Under the pieces are notes generated by a model. That model was not told the origin of the DNA. It saw nothing but the letters and a program-made list of their open reading frames with translations, and searched no databases. This document shows, one piece after another, positions 1-6,837 of a stretch of 12,798 nucleotides of DNA (its first letter is position 1; each line of letters begins with the position of its first letter). The stretch is from Thioalkalivibrio sp. (GTDB lineage Bacteria > Pseudomonadota > Gammaproteobacteria > Ectothiorhodospirales > Ectothiorhodospiraceae), in NCBI GenBank assembly GCA_018224485.1, contig JAGTVE010000005.1, positions 1 to 12,798 on the forward strand, written 5' to 3'. Position numbers and translations under genes: made by a program.

Positions 1-191
1 AGAGCGAGGACCTCGCGTTCTTCGAGCGGGCGCGCGCGGCCTACCTGGAACGGGCGCGTGGCCGGCCCAACCGCTACCGCGTCATCGACGGCGCCCCGGA
101 CGTGGACACCGTCGCGGCGGCCGTCGAGGCCGCCTGGTCCGGCTGGCTCGCCGCCGCGGATCACGGGCCGGTCCCGGAGGGTGAGGCGTGA
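1..191 (+). CDS. tmk: Thymidylate kinase, C-terminal fragment (5' end outside window)
   Basis: Reading in frame from base 3, about 62 codons remain before the TGA at 189-191. Thymidylate kinase phosphorylates dTMP to dTDP for DNA synthesis in the cytosol. The visible part matches the C-terminal end of the family: an FFERARAAYLERA helix, then an R-x-R-V-IDG strand, then a final helix starting at DVDTVAAAVEAAW. The P-loop and the dTMP-binding DRY/E region lie upstream of the window. The stop overlaps the GTG start of holB (GTGA), a tmk-holB order common in proteobacteria, so the two genes are probably co-transcribed and translationally coupled. The identification rests on a short C-terminal piece plus this neighbourhood. 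Confidence 0.88.
   Translation, partial: SEDLAFFERARAAYLERARGRPNRYRVIDGAPDVDTVAAAVEAAWSGWLAAADHGPVPEGEA
176..180 (+). promoter_or_regulatory. Shine-Dalgarno sequence of holB
   Basis: GGAGG lies inside the end of tmk, 7 bases before the GTG at 188. It supports the non-ATG start of holB, which overlaps the tmk stop. Confidence 0.7.
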
Positions 192-1186
192 ACGACCAAG
201 GCCGAGCGGCATTTCCGCCCTGGCTCGAGGGGCGCCTCCGCGAGCTGGTCCAGCTGGTCGGCTCGGGACAGACACCGCCTGGCCTGCTGGTGACGGGCCC
301 GAAGGGTGTGGGCAAGGGGGTGCTCGTCCGGGCCTTTCTTCAGCGCATGGCCTGTACCGAGGCCGCAGACGGATTGTTCGGCTGTGGCCGCTGCAATGGC
401 TGCCGCAGCTTTCTCGGCGGAACGCATCCCGAGATCCTGGAGGTAACGCCGGAGGCGCCGGGAAAGGAGATCCTGGTCGATAGCATCCGCGCGGTGATCG
501 AATTCCTGTCGCTCAGCCACGGCGGACCCGCACGCATGGTCTTCATCGAGCCGGCGGAGGCGATGAACGTGAACGCCGCCAACGCCCTGCTCAAGACGCT
601 GGAGGAACCACCCGGGGGCGCGATGCTCCTGCTCGCTGCCGCGCAGCCGGCCCGGCTTCCTGCCACCGTTCGCAGTCGCTGTCGAGTCCTGCGCGTCCCG
701 ATACCGGAGCGCGCGGCGGTACAGAACTGGCTGAGGCCACTGGAGCACGATGAGCTGAGCGCAGACGAGACCCTGTCGGCGTGCCTGGACCGGCCACTGG
801 AGGCACGGGCGCTGTTCGACGACGAGGCCGCGCAGGCGGCCTGGCGTTCGGATCGGGCCGCATTGGACATGTTGCTGCGCAGCCGGTCGCCGTTCCCGGT
901 GGTCCAGCTTTTCCTGGAATGCGATCTCGCGTCCCTGCTCCCGCGCCTGCAGCGCCTGCTGGTATCCGCCCACCACTACCTGGTGCAAGGCGAGGCGGAT
1001 GCCTTCGGACGGCTGTTCGGAACCGATCTGCTGCGGCCGTTCGCGGTCACGCTGGGCATGCGCGGGACCGCGATGCTCTATCAGGACTCGTTGCAGTGGC
1101 AGCGTGAACTGCAGGCCCCGCTGAACCCAAACCTGCGCTGCGAGGACATCGTGCTGCGTTTCTGGCGCCGCACGGAGCCATCATGA
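188..1186 (+). CDS. holB: DNA polymerase III subunit delta' (clamp loader)
   Basis: This 332-residue protein is the delta' subunit of the clamp loader, which helps open and load the beta sliding clamp on DNA. Residues 1-170 form the AAA+ core. The P-loop is GPKGVGKG (37-44), where the usual Thr/Ser after GK is Gly; E. coli delta' also has a degenerate P-loop and does not hydrolyse ATP. A zinc module follows with Cys56, Cys66, Cys69 and Cys72. The hallmark AANALLKTLEEPP is at 130-142 and the SRC motif (RSRC) at 162-165. The poorly conserved C-terminal part should form the collar domain. The length is close to E. coli HolB (334). The GTG start overlaps the tmk stop by 4 bases and has GGAGG 7 bases upstream. 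Identity is near certain. Confidence 0.96.
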   Translation: MNDQGRAAFPPWLEGRLRELVQLVGSGQTPPGLLVTGPKGVGKGVLVRAFLQRMACTEAADGLFGCGRCNGCRSFLGGTHPEILEVTPEAPGKEILVDSIRAVIEFLSLSHGGPARMVFIEPAEAMNVNAANALLKTLEEPPGGAMLLLAAAQPARLPATVRSRCRVLRVPIPERAAVQNWLRPLEHDELSADETLSACLDRPLEARALFDDEAAQAAWRSDRAALDMLLRSRSPFPVVQLFLECDLASLLPRLQRLLVSAHHYLVQGEADAFGRLFGTDLLRPFAVTLGMRGTAMLYQDSLQWQRELQAPLNPNLRCEDIVLRFWRRTEPS

Positions 1187-1211
1187 TCCCGGGGCCGCGT
1201 CTGCGGTACTG

Positions 1212-1241
1212 GCATTGAGGCGAAAAAAGAGGCGATAATCA
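1212..1241 (+). promoter_or_regulatory. Possible promoter with a short direct repeat, upstream of pilZ
   Basis: The 167-base gap between holB and pilZ contains GATAAT (1235-1240), 5 of 6 matches to a sigma-70 -10 box. No convincing -35 box sits at the right distance; TTGAGG at 1215-1220 is only 14 bases away. The sequence gaggcga occurs twice (1217-1223 and 1229-1235), separated by five A residues and offset by 12 bases. This could be a regulator site or chance. pilZ could also be transcribed from the tmk-holB promoter. Confidence 0.25.
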
Positions 1242-1353
1242 CGGGTCAGGCGAGTTGCGGCAAGGATACGGCGCTAACGTGCGATCGGCTCCGCGACCGG
1301 CAACACATGAGAGATTTACGAACGGTCCCGCACGGCGAGGTTGTGATGAGACG

Positions 1354-1701
1354 ATGACGGCACCTGCAAGGGGGCGCATTCTGACGCTGGCGATCCGGGA
1401 GAAATCCGCCCTGTTTGCCGCCTACATGCCCTTCCTGACCAATGGCGGGTTGTTCATTCCCACGGACAAGCCGTTCCGGCTCGGCGACGAGGTCTTCGTG
1501 CTGCTGTCACTGCTCGACGAGGCCGAGCGCATTCCCGTTCCCTGTCAGGTGGTCTGGGTCACCCCGGCCCGTGCACAGGGCAACCGGACCCGTGGCATCG
1601 GCGTCCAGTTCAGCCCCAATGACAAGGGTTCTACCCGGCGGCTGATCGAAAACCATCTCGGGGGCATGCTGCAGTCCACGGGGCGGTCACACACGCTCTG
1701 A
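1354..1701 (+). CDS. pilZ: Type IV pilus assembly protein PilZ
   Basis: This 115-residue protein is close in length to Pseudomonas PilZ (118). PilZ is a small cytosolic protein needed for type IV pilus assembly; in related bacteria it contacts the PilB ATPase and FimX. Diagnostic segments are ILTLAIREKSALFAAYMPF (9-27), NGGLFIPT (30-37), LGDEVFVLLSLLDE (43-56), PVPCQVVWVTP (61-71) and GIGVQF (81-86). The c-di-GMP binding pair of true PilZ domains (RxxxR plus D/NxSxxG) is missing, as expected for this type IV pilus subgroup, so it probably does not bind c-di-GMP itself. The frame stays open upstream to 1255, but family alignment starts at ATG 1354, so that start is preferred. The tmk-holB-pilZ order is conserved; tatD does not follow. 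The next gene converges from 1747. Confidence 0.93.
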   Translation: MTAPARGRILTLAIREKSALFAAYMPFLTNGGLFIPTDKPFRLGDEVFVLLSLLDEAERIPVPCQVVWVTPARAQGNRTRGIGVQFSPNDKGSTRRLIENHLGGMLQSTGRSHTL

Positions 1702-1746
1702 CTCCTGCAGCCGGCGGTTGCCAGCCACCGGTACCCGCTCGAATCG

Positions 1747-2868
1747 TCATTCCCGCAGACCCTTCGCGACGATCGCGAGCGCCCGGTCCAGGGTCTCCGA
1801 TGTCAGGTAGAAGTGCGGCGACAAGCGGATACCGCCGCCACGCTTGGCGCACAAAACGCCGTGCTCCTGAAGCGTGCGGTAGAGCGATTCGGTGTCGCCC
1901 CGCGCCGGCACGAAGGTCAGGATGCCAGCGTGTCGCCTTCGGTCTTCCGGCGTAATGGTCCTGCAGCCCAGGCGTTGCAGGCCCTCGTGCAGATACGTCC
2001 ACCGCGCCTCGATTTCCTCGGCAATCACATCCATCCCGGTCTCCAGTAGCAGAGACAGGCTGGCGTGCAGCGCGTGAATACCGAGCAGGTTGGGGCTGCC
2101 AGGTTCGAAACGCCGAGCATCAGGGGCGTCGGTGAGTTCGTAGCTGCTGTAGTCGCCGGCATCGGCGAGCATGCGCCAGCCGTATTCCTGCAGCACCAGC
2201 CGCTCTCGCAGCTCCGGACGCACGTAGAAGATCGCCACCCCTTCGGGCGCGAGCAGCCACTTGTGCGCGTCCGCCATCACGAAATCCGCCTGGACGGCCT
2301 CGAGGTCGAAGGGCAGGGCGCCGAGGTGCTGGATCGCGTCCACGCAGAACAGCACGCCCCGCGGGCGCAGCGCAGCGCCCAGTCGCTCCAGGTCCAGCCG
2401 CAGACCGGTGGCGAACTGCACTGCGCTGGTTGAGAGCAGCGCGGTGTCACGATCGCAGGCCGCCAGCAGGGCCGTTTCCGGGTCATCAAAGGGCAGCTCG
2501 ATCTCGCGGACCTCGAGCCCGAAGCGTTCCGCCGCCTTGATCCACACCACCCGGTTCGATGGAAACTCACCGTGTGGTATCACGATGTTCTGTCCGGGCG
2601 ACCACTGCAGTCCGAAGGCCACGATCGACAGCGCCTCCGAGGTGTTCTTCACGAAGGCCACGTCACTGGCGACCGCGGCAGCGAGAAGCTCGCGGGCAAG
2701 CACCCGGGTCGCCGCCTCGACCTTCAGCCACGCGCCGTAGTGCAGGGAACCGGTGACGGCGTTCTCGCGGGCAAAGGCGGTCACCGCCTCCGCGGTCCGC
2801 AGGGGCCAGGGTCCGACCGCGGCGTGGTTCAGGTGGATGATCTCGGATTGCGGAAATTCCGGGTGCAT
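1747..2868 (-). CDS. Class V PLP-dependent aminotransferase (isopenicillin-N-epimerase / cysteine-desulfurase-like fold)
   Basis: This 373-residue fold-type I PLP enzyme of aminotransferase class V has an unknown substrate. The cofactor lysine is K203 in ADAHKWLLAPEG (199-210). D177 in CVDAIQ (175-180) should contact the pyridine nitrogen, and KNTSEAL (74-80) should form the phosphate cup. The C-terminal segment GGGIRLSPHFYLT (344-356) is typical of the class. The RxGHHC catalytic-cysteine loop of SufS is absent, so a true cysteine desulfurase role is unlikely. The ATG at 2868 is preceded by GGAG with a 6-base spacer (complement 2875-2878), and alignment begins with the HLNHAAVGP motif at 12-20. 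The open frame continues upstream to 3753, but that part is antisense to bioA. The gene is divergent from bioA and convergent with pilZ. The family is certain; the reaction is unknown. Confidence 0.87.
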   Translation of the reverse strand: MHPEFPQSEIIHLNHAAVGPWPLRTAEAVTAFARENAVTGSLHYGAWLKVEAATRVLARELLAAAVASDVAFVKNTSEALSIVAFGLQWSPGQNIVIPHGEFPSNRVVWIKAAERFGLEVREIELPFDDPETALLAACDRDTALLSTSAVQFATGLRLDLERLGAALRPRGVLFCVDAIQHLGALPFDLEAVQADFVMADAHKWLLAPEGVAIFYVRPELRERLVLQEYGWRMLADAGDYSSYELTDAPDARRFEPGSPNLLGIHALHASLSLLLETGMDVIAEEIEARWTYLHEGLQRLGCRTITPEDRRRHAGILTFVPARGDTESLYRTLQEHGVLCAKRGGGIRLSPHFYLTSETLDRALAIVAKGLRE

Positions 2869-2982
2869 GGTCGACTCCGTGCGTGGTCCGCCAAGCCTGT
2901 CAGATTCGGGGCACACGTCAAGCGGCAGGGGGCGCCACTGGCTCATGGCCCGGGCAGGTCTTCGATTCCGCGATTGCGGCGT

Positions 2983-2988
2983 TACAAT
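2983..2988 (+). promoter_or_regulatory. -10 box of bioA, placed for leaderless transcription
   Basis: TACAAT (5 of 6 matches to TATAAT) ends 6 bases before the bioA ATG at 2995. Transcription would therefore start at or within a base or two of the start codon. No Shine-Dalgarno sequence is visible before the ATG. The -35 region is weak: 2961-2966 reads TTCGAT with a 16-base spacer. The 126-base gap (2869-2994) also carries the upstream region of the divergent aminotransferase, where the minus strand has TTGACG (complement 2916-2921) but no clear -10 box. Confidence 0.45.
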
Positions 2989-2994
2989 GCCGAC

Positions 2995-4353
2995 ATGGAC
3001 TCGCATACTCTGAAAAAGCGCGATCTCGCGGCCCTCTGGCACCCCTGCACCCAGATGAAGGACTACGGGGAGGAGGGCACCCTCCCGATGCTGGCCATCC
3101 GGCGCGGCGAGGGGGTCTGGCTGGAAGACTTCGAAGGGAATCGCTACCTGGACGCCGTCAGTTCCTGGTGGGTCAACCTGTTCGGGCACGCGAATCCCAC
3201 CATCAACGCCGCGATCCGGGACCAGCTCGAGGAGCTGGAGCACGTGATCCTGGCCGGGTGTACCCATGAACCCGTGGTCCGGCTCTCCGAGCGCCTCATC
3301 GGGCTGACACCGGAACCCCTGACCCGTTGCTTCTTCGCCGACAACGGCAGCGCGGCGGTCGAGGTCGCACTGAAGATGAGCTTCCACTACTGGAGAAACC
3401 GGGGGCATCCGGAGAAGCAGCGCTTCATCTGTCTGACCAACAGTTATCACGGCGAGACCCTCGGGGCCCTGTCGGTAGGCGCCGTCGAGCTGTACCGGTC
3501 GACCTACGCGCCGCTGATGCTGCCGGTGATCACCGTGCCCGGGCCGGACTGCTTCGAGCGCGAGGAGGGCGAGACCTGTCCCGAGGTGGCGCGGCGCCAG
3601 TTCGAGCTGATGGAGGCGACCCTGGCGGCCCACGCCCACGAGACTGCCGCGGTGATCATCGAACCTCTGGTGCAGTGTGCAGGCGGAATGCGCATGCACG
3701 ACCCCGAGTATCTTCGGCTGCTGCGCGAGGCCTGCGATCGCCACGGCGTCCACCTGATCGCCGACGAGATCGCGGTCGGCTTCGGCCGCACCGGCACGAT
3801 GTTCGCCTGCGAACAGGGCCCGATCTCACCGGATTTCCTGTGCCTTTCCAAGGGGCTGACCGGGGGCTACCTCCCACTGGCGGTGGTGCTCACCACGGAC
3901 GAGGTCTACGCGGCCTTCTACGACGACTACGAGAGGCTCAATGCCTTCCTGCATTCGCATTCCTACACCGGAAACCCGCTGGCCTGCAGCGCGGCACTCG
4001 CGACGCTGGACATCTTCGAGAACGAGCCGGTGCTGGAGCGAAACCGTACACTCGGAGAACGCATCGGGACGGCGCTCGCGCCGCTGCGGGATCATCCGAA
4101 CGTGGCGGAGGTGCGGCAGACCGGAATGATCGCCGCAGTTGAGCTCGTGCAGGACAAGGCCTCGCGAACGCCTTTCCCGTGGCAGGAGCGACGGGGACTG
4201 GAGATCTACCGGCACGGCCTGGGGCGTGGCGCGCTCTTACGGCCGCTGGGAAACGTCAGTTACCTGATGCCGCCCTACGTGATCACCGAGGAGCAGATCG
4301 ATTTCCTCGCCGAGGTGATGCGCGAGGGCATTGAACGGGCGACAGGCCGCTGA
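2995..4353 (+). CDS. bioA: Adenosylmethionine-8-amino-7-oxononanoate aminotransferase (DAPA synthase)
   Basis: BioA transfers an amino group from S-adenosylmethionine to 8-amino-7-oxononanoate (KAPA), giving 7,8-diaminopelargonate for biotin synthesis in the cytosol. The 452-residue protein is a class III aminotransferase. It opens with LWHPCTQMKDY (14-24). The substrate-site segment VSSWWVNLFGHANP is at 55-68, ADNGSAAVEVALK at 115-127, SYHGETLGALSVG at 150-162, and IADEIAVGFGRTG at 255-267, in which D257 is the pyridine-nitrogen contact. The PLP lysine is K286 in CLSKGLTGGYLPL (283-295), and HSYTGNPLAC is at 322-331. It is slightly longer than E. coli BioA (429). No other bio gene is present, so the pathway must be scattered. 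ATG 2995 is the only good start; a TTG 7 codons upstream also lacks a ribosome binding site. The stop lies 7 bases from the stop of the convergent ATP-grasp gene. Confidence 0.97.
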   Translation: MDSHTLKKRDLAALWHPCTQMKDYGEEGTLPMLAIRRGEGVWLEDFEGNRYLDAVSSWWVNLFGHANPTINAAIRDQLEELEHVILAGCTHEPVVRLSERLIGLTPEPLTRCFFADNGSAAVEVALKMSFHYWRNRGHPEKQRFICLTNSYHGETLGALSVGAVELYRSTYAPLMLPVITVPGPDCFEREEGETCPEVARRQFELMEATLAAHAHETAAVIIEPLVQCAGGMRMHDPEYLRLLREACDRHGVHLIADEIAVGFGRTGTMFACEQGPISPDFLCLSKGLTGGYLPLAVVLTTDEVYAAFYDDYERLNAFLHSHSYTGNPLACSAALATLDIFENEPVLERNRTLGERIGTALAPLRDHPNVAEVRQTGMIAAVELVQDKASRTPFPWQERRGLEIYRHGLGRGALLRPLGNVSYLMPPYVITEEQIDFLAEVMREGIERATGR

Positions 4354-4360
4354 CAGCGTC

Positions 4361-5311
4361 CTAGTGGGCCATCAGCGACTGCACGCGGGCGGCCCGCTCG
4401 GCGGGGAGCGGGGGTTGCTTCGGCCGGAGGGCCTCGATCCTGTCGATGCGTTCGCGCAGGCCGGCGGCATTGGCGAGCTGCACGGCAAGGCCCGGACGCG
4501 CGTTCAACTCCAGGATCAGGGGCCCGTGGTCCCGATCCAGCACCACATCCACGCCGAGATAGCCGAGACCGGTCAGTTCGTGGCAGCCGGCGGCCAGTGC
4601 CAGCAGACGATCCCAGGCCGGGATCGCGATGCCACCGATCGGTGCCCCGGTATCGGGGTGCCGCTCGACGATCTCGTTGTGCCAGACACCGTGCCCGGTC
4701 ACTCCGGTCGTGATGTCGATCCCGACACCCACCGCGCCCTGGTGCAGATTGGCCTTGCCGTCTGACCCGCGTGTGGGAAGGCGCGCCATGGCCATCACGG
4801 GGTAGCCGTGGTAGACCACTATCCGGATGTCGGGGACGCCCTGGAAACTCACCTTGGCGAACAGGGAGTCGAACCGGACCCGGTATTCGATCATTGCCTT
4901 GTCCGGCTGTCCGCCCAGGCTGTACATGCCACTGAGGATATTGGAGACGTGGTGCTCGAGGCCCTCTATATCCTCCAGCAGACCACTGGCCTTGCGGAAC
5001 CGTTCGCCCATGCGCCCGGTGATCACCAGGATGCCGTTGCCGCCGCTCCCGTGGGCCGGCTTGATCACGAAGTCCTCGCGGCCCGCGATCAGTCCACGGA
5101 GATTCCGGGCGTCGTGGTTGGTCTCGATGACGCCGTAGAGCTCGGGAACCGCGATGCCGGCCTCGAGCGCGAGCTTCTTTGTCAGCAGCTTGTCGTCGAC
5201 CAGCGGGTAACGCCTGCGTGCGTTCAGGCGCGCGATGATCTCGACGTTGCGCTCGTTCATGCCGACGATGCCGAGTCGACGCAATTCGCGGGGCGCGATG
5301 AACCAGTTCAT
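4361..5311 (-). CDS. RimK-related ATP-grasp ligase (alpha-L-glutamate ligase-like protein)
   Basis: This 316-residue ATP-grasp protein resembles RimK-type amino-acid ligases, which use ATP to make an acyl phosphate and form an amide bond. The conserved core YPLVDDKLLTKKLALEAGI (35-53) precedes the nucleotide-binding strand and glycine lid FVIKPAHGSGGNGI (81-94). IEYRVRF (141-147), DIRIVVYHGYPVMAMAR (161-177) and the metal-binding ELNARPGL (268-275, with E268 and N270) complete the fold. There is no signal peptide or membrane segment, so it should be cytosolic. It is the last gene of a three-gene operon; its ATG overlaps the stop of the upstream membrane protein gene by 4 bases and no good ribosome binding site is seen, suggesting translational coupling. 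The known RimK substrate is ribosomal protein S6; genes of this subgroup keep company with retropepsin and 7TM genes, so a different substrate is likely. Confidence 0.9.
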   Translation of the reverse strand: MNWFIAPRELRRLGIVGMNERNVEIIARLNARRRYPLVDDKLLTKKLALEAGIAVPELYGVIETNHDARNLRGLIAGREDFVIKPAHGSGGNGILVITGRMGERFRKASGLLEDIEGLEHHVSNILSGMYSLGGQPDKAMIEYRVRFDSLFAKVSFQGVPDIRIVVYHGYPVMAMARLPTRGSDGKANLHQGAVGVGIDITTGVTGHGVWHNEIVERHPDTGAPIGGIAIPAWDRLLALAAGCHELTGLGYLGVDVVLDRDHGPLILELNARPGLAVQLANAAGLRERIDRIEALRPKQPPLPAERAARVQSLMAH

Positions 5312-6837
5312 GGGGCCGACCGGCCTGCGAGGGCGCGGAACCGTATCAGCTCAGACAGGCGGTACCCGGTATAGCGGCCGAGCAGCAGCGTGACAGCCAG
5401 TACGATCAGCAGGAGTTCCGGAAACACGAAGAGCAGGTGTTCCATATACGGGTTGATCATCAGCAGATAGCCGACGATCGCGGCACCCATGCTCCCGACA
5501 CCCTGGCGGATCGCGTCGCCCGGCCCGTGCTCCTCCCAGATGATGGACATGCGCTCGATGGTCATCGCCAGGATCACCATCGGAAACAGCGCGACGGCGA
5601 GCCCGTGCTCGATGCCAAGGTGGTGACTGAATATGCTGAGCATCAGCATCAGCATCACCACCACGATCACCACCGCGGCCAGCCGCGGCACCAGCAGCAG
5701 CTTCAGGTGTTCGAGATAGAAGCGGATCGCGAGTCCCAGTGACACGATCAGGGTGAACAGGATGACGCCGCGGAGGAGCTCGGTCTCGCGGAAGGAGAGC
5801 GCGATCAGCACCGGCATGAAGGTCCCGAAGGTCTGCACGCCCACCACGTTGCGCAGTAGAACGATGATCATCGCGCCGATCGGGACCATCAGAAGGACCC
5901 GATACATGTTCTGGGTCTGCACCGGCAGGCCGAGCAGGGAGAAATCCGCGATGTGCGATTCCAGCAGCTGCGCGCGTTGCTGGGCCGCGTCCACCGCGCT
6001 CTGGAAATTGCGTGTAACCGCGAAACTGACCTGCGCGTTCCGGGCACGCCTCAGTTCCACCGGGTCCCGGTCGCCGTACCACCAGACCAGGAAATTGGGC
6101 GGGTACCCGACGCGTCCGTCGGCCGGGTTGATGGGCACCCACTCCCGCGTGTTGTGAACCTCAAGCCACGTCCGTAGCGGCAGGTCGCTTGCCCGGTCGG
6201 TGAGCTGGATCCCGTGTACCATGCGGGCCGGGATGCGGGCACCGGCCAGCAGTTGTATCGCGGCACGGGCACGCTCGCGTTCGTCGCCTTCCCGCGCAAC
6301 GAACAGCGCGATGTTCTCGTCCTGTGCGCTGATCATGTCGTTCACCAGCACGGTGGCGAAGGTGGTAATGTCCGCGGAGCGTTCACGCACTCGCTTGATG
6401 ATCGCGGTGGCTGCCGATGCATAGGGTTCCTCGAACTCCGGAACGGCGGCGGGTCCGGGGTATTCGGGCTGGGGTCGCAGATGCCGGTCCAGCTCGTAGA
6501 AGGTCGCCCGGTAGTAGATGGCCTGGCGGCCGCGCGGATCGCGAGCGGTCCACACGGCCTCGCGATTCTCGCCGCTCATGCCGGTGGTCAGGCCGTAGTC
6601 ACGGGAGACGAAGTGTTCGTCCAGCAGTGCCAGTCCCGGAGGCTGATGCGGAATAAGGAGGCGGGCGGTAACGGCGCCGCCGGTGGGCTCGAAGGCAACC
6701 CTGGCCTCCACGATCCAGTTGTCGGTGGTCTGGGCTGGCACCACCGGGAAGCCGAGATGCCTGACCTTGTGCTGGAATATTCCCAGGCTGACCGCCGCCA
6801 GGACCAGGATCAGGAGCGGCAGATGAAATCGCTTCAT
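5308..6837 (-). CDS. Inactive transglutaminase-like domain fused to seven C-terminal membrane helices
   Basis: This 509-residue inner-membrane protein has an N-terminal hydrophobic anchor (about 6-21), a soluble region of about 290 residues predicted to lie in the periplasm, and about seven helices from 313 on (roughly 313-329, 334-348, 354-372, 386-402, 410-425, 449-462 and 468-487). The soluble part contains a transglutaminase-like core, recognisable by RIPARMVHG (201-209) and TWLEVHNTREWVPINP (223-238). Compared with the usual C / HAW / DP pattern, Cys appears to be Glu186, His is Arg222 and Asp is Asn237, so catalysis is not expected. This is the architecture called inactive transglutaminase plus 7TM. 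It probably acts as a binding, scaffold or transport partner of the protease and ligase encoded on either side. Both junctions are ATGA overlaps. The family call is firm; the function is inferred. Confidence 0.92.
   Translation of the reverse strand: MKRFHLPLLILVLAAVSLGIFQHKVRHLGFPVVPAQTTDNWIVEARVAFEPTGGAVTARLLIPHQPPGLALLDEHFVSRDYGLTTGMSGENREAVWTARDPRGRQAIYYRATFYELDRHLRPQPEYPGPAAVPEFEEPYASAATAIIKRVRERSADITTFATVLVNDMISAQDENIALFVAREGDERERARAAIQLLAGARIPARMVHGIQLTDRASDLPLRTWLEVHNTREWVPINPADGRVGYPPNFLVWWYGDRDPVELRRARNAQVSFAVTRNFQSAVDAAQQRAQLLESHIADFSLLGLPVQTQNMYRVLLMVPIGAMIIVLLRNVVGVQTFGTFMPVLIALSFRETELLRGVILFTLIVSLGLAIRFYLEHLKLLLVPRLAAVVIVVVMLMLMLSIFSHHLGIEHGLAVALFPMVILAMTIERMSIIWEEHGPGDAIRQGVGSMGAAIVGYLLMINPYMEHLLFVFPELLLIVLAVTLLLGRYTGYRLSELIRFRALAGRSAP

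Noticed and set aside
161..988. 275-codon minus-strand open frame across holB
   Set aside because: It lies opposite a clear holB and shows no recognisable domain, so it is an antisense shadow of GC-rich coding DNA.
1255..1353. N-terminal extension of PilZ from ATG 1255
   Set aside because: The 33 extra residues match nothing in PilZ proteins, and ATG 1354 gives the usual length.
1702..1746. Possible bidirectional terminator between pilZ and the aminotransferase
   Set aside because: Only short imperfect complementarity (CGGT/ACCG) and no T-run on either strand.
2916..2921. TTGACG on the minus strand as -35 of the aminotransferase promoter
   Set aside because: No acceptable -10 box is found 15-19 bases downstream.
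2572..2994. Upstream extension of the bioA frame
   Set aside because: It is antisense to the aminotransferase, and BioA homology starts right after ATG 2995.
2869..3753. Upstream extension of the class V aminotransferase frame by 295 codons
   Set aside because: It is antisense to the strongly conserved bioA. The aminotransferase homology and its GGAG site both begin at 2868, so the extension is a GC-driven open frame.
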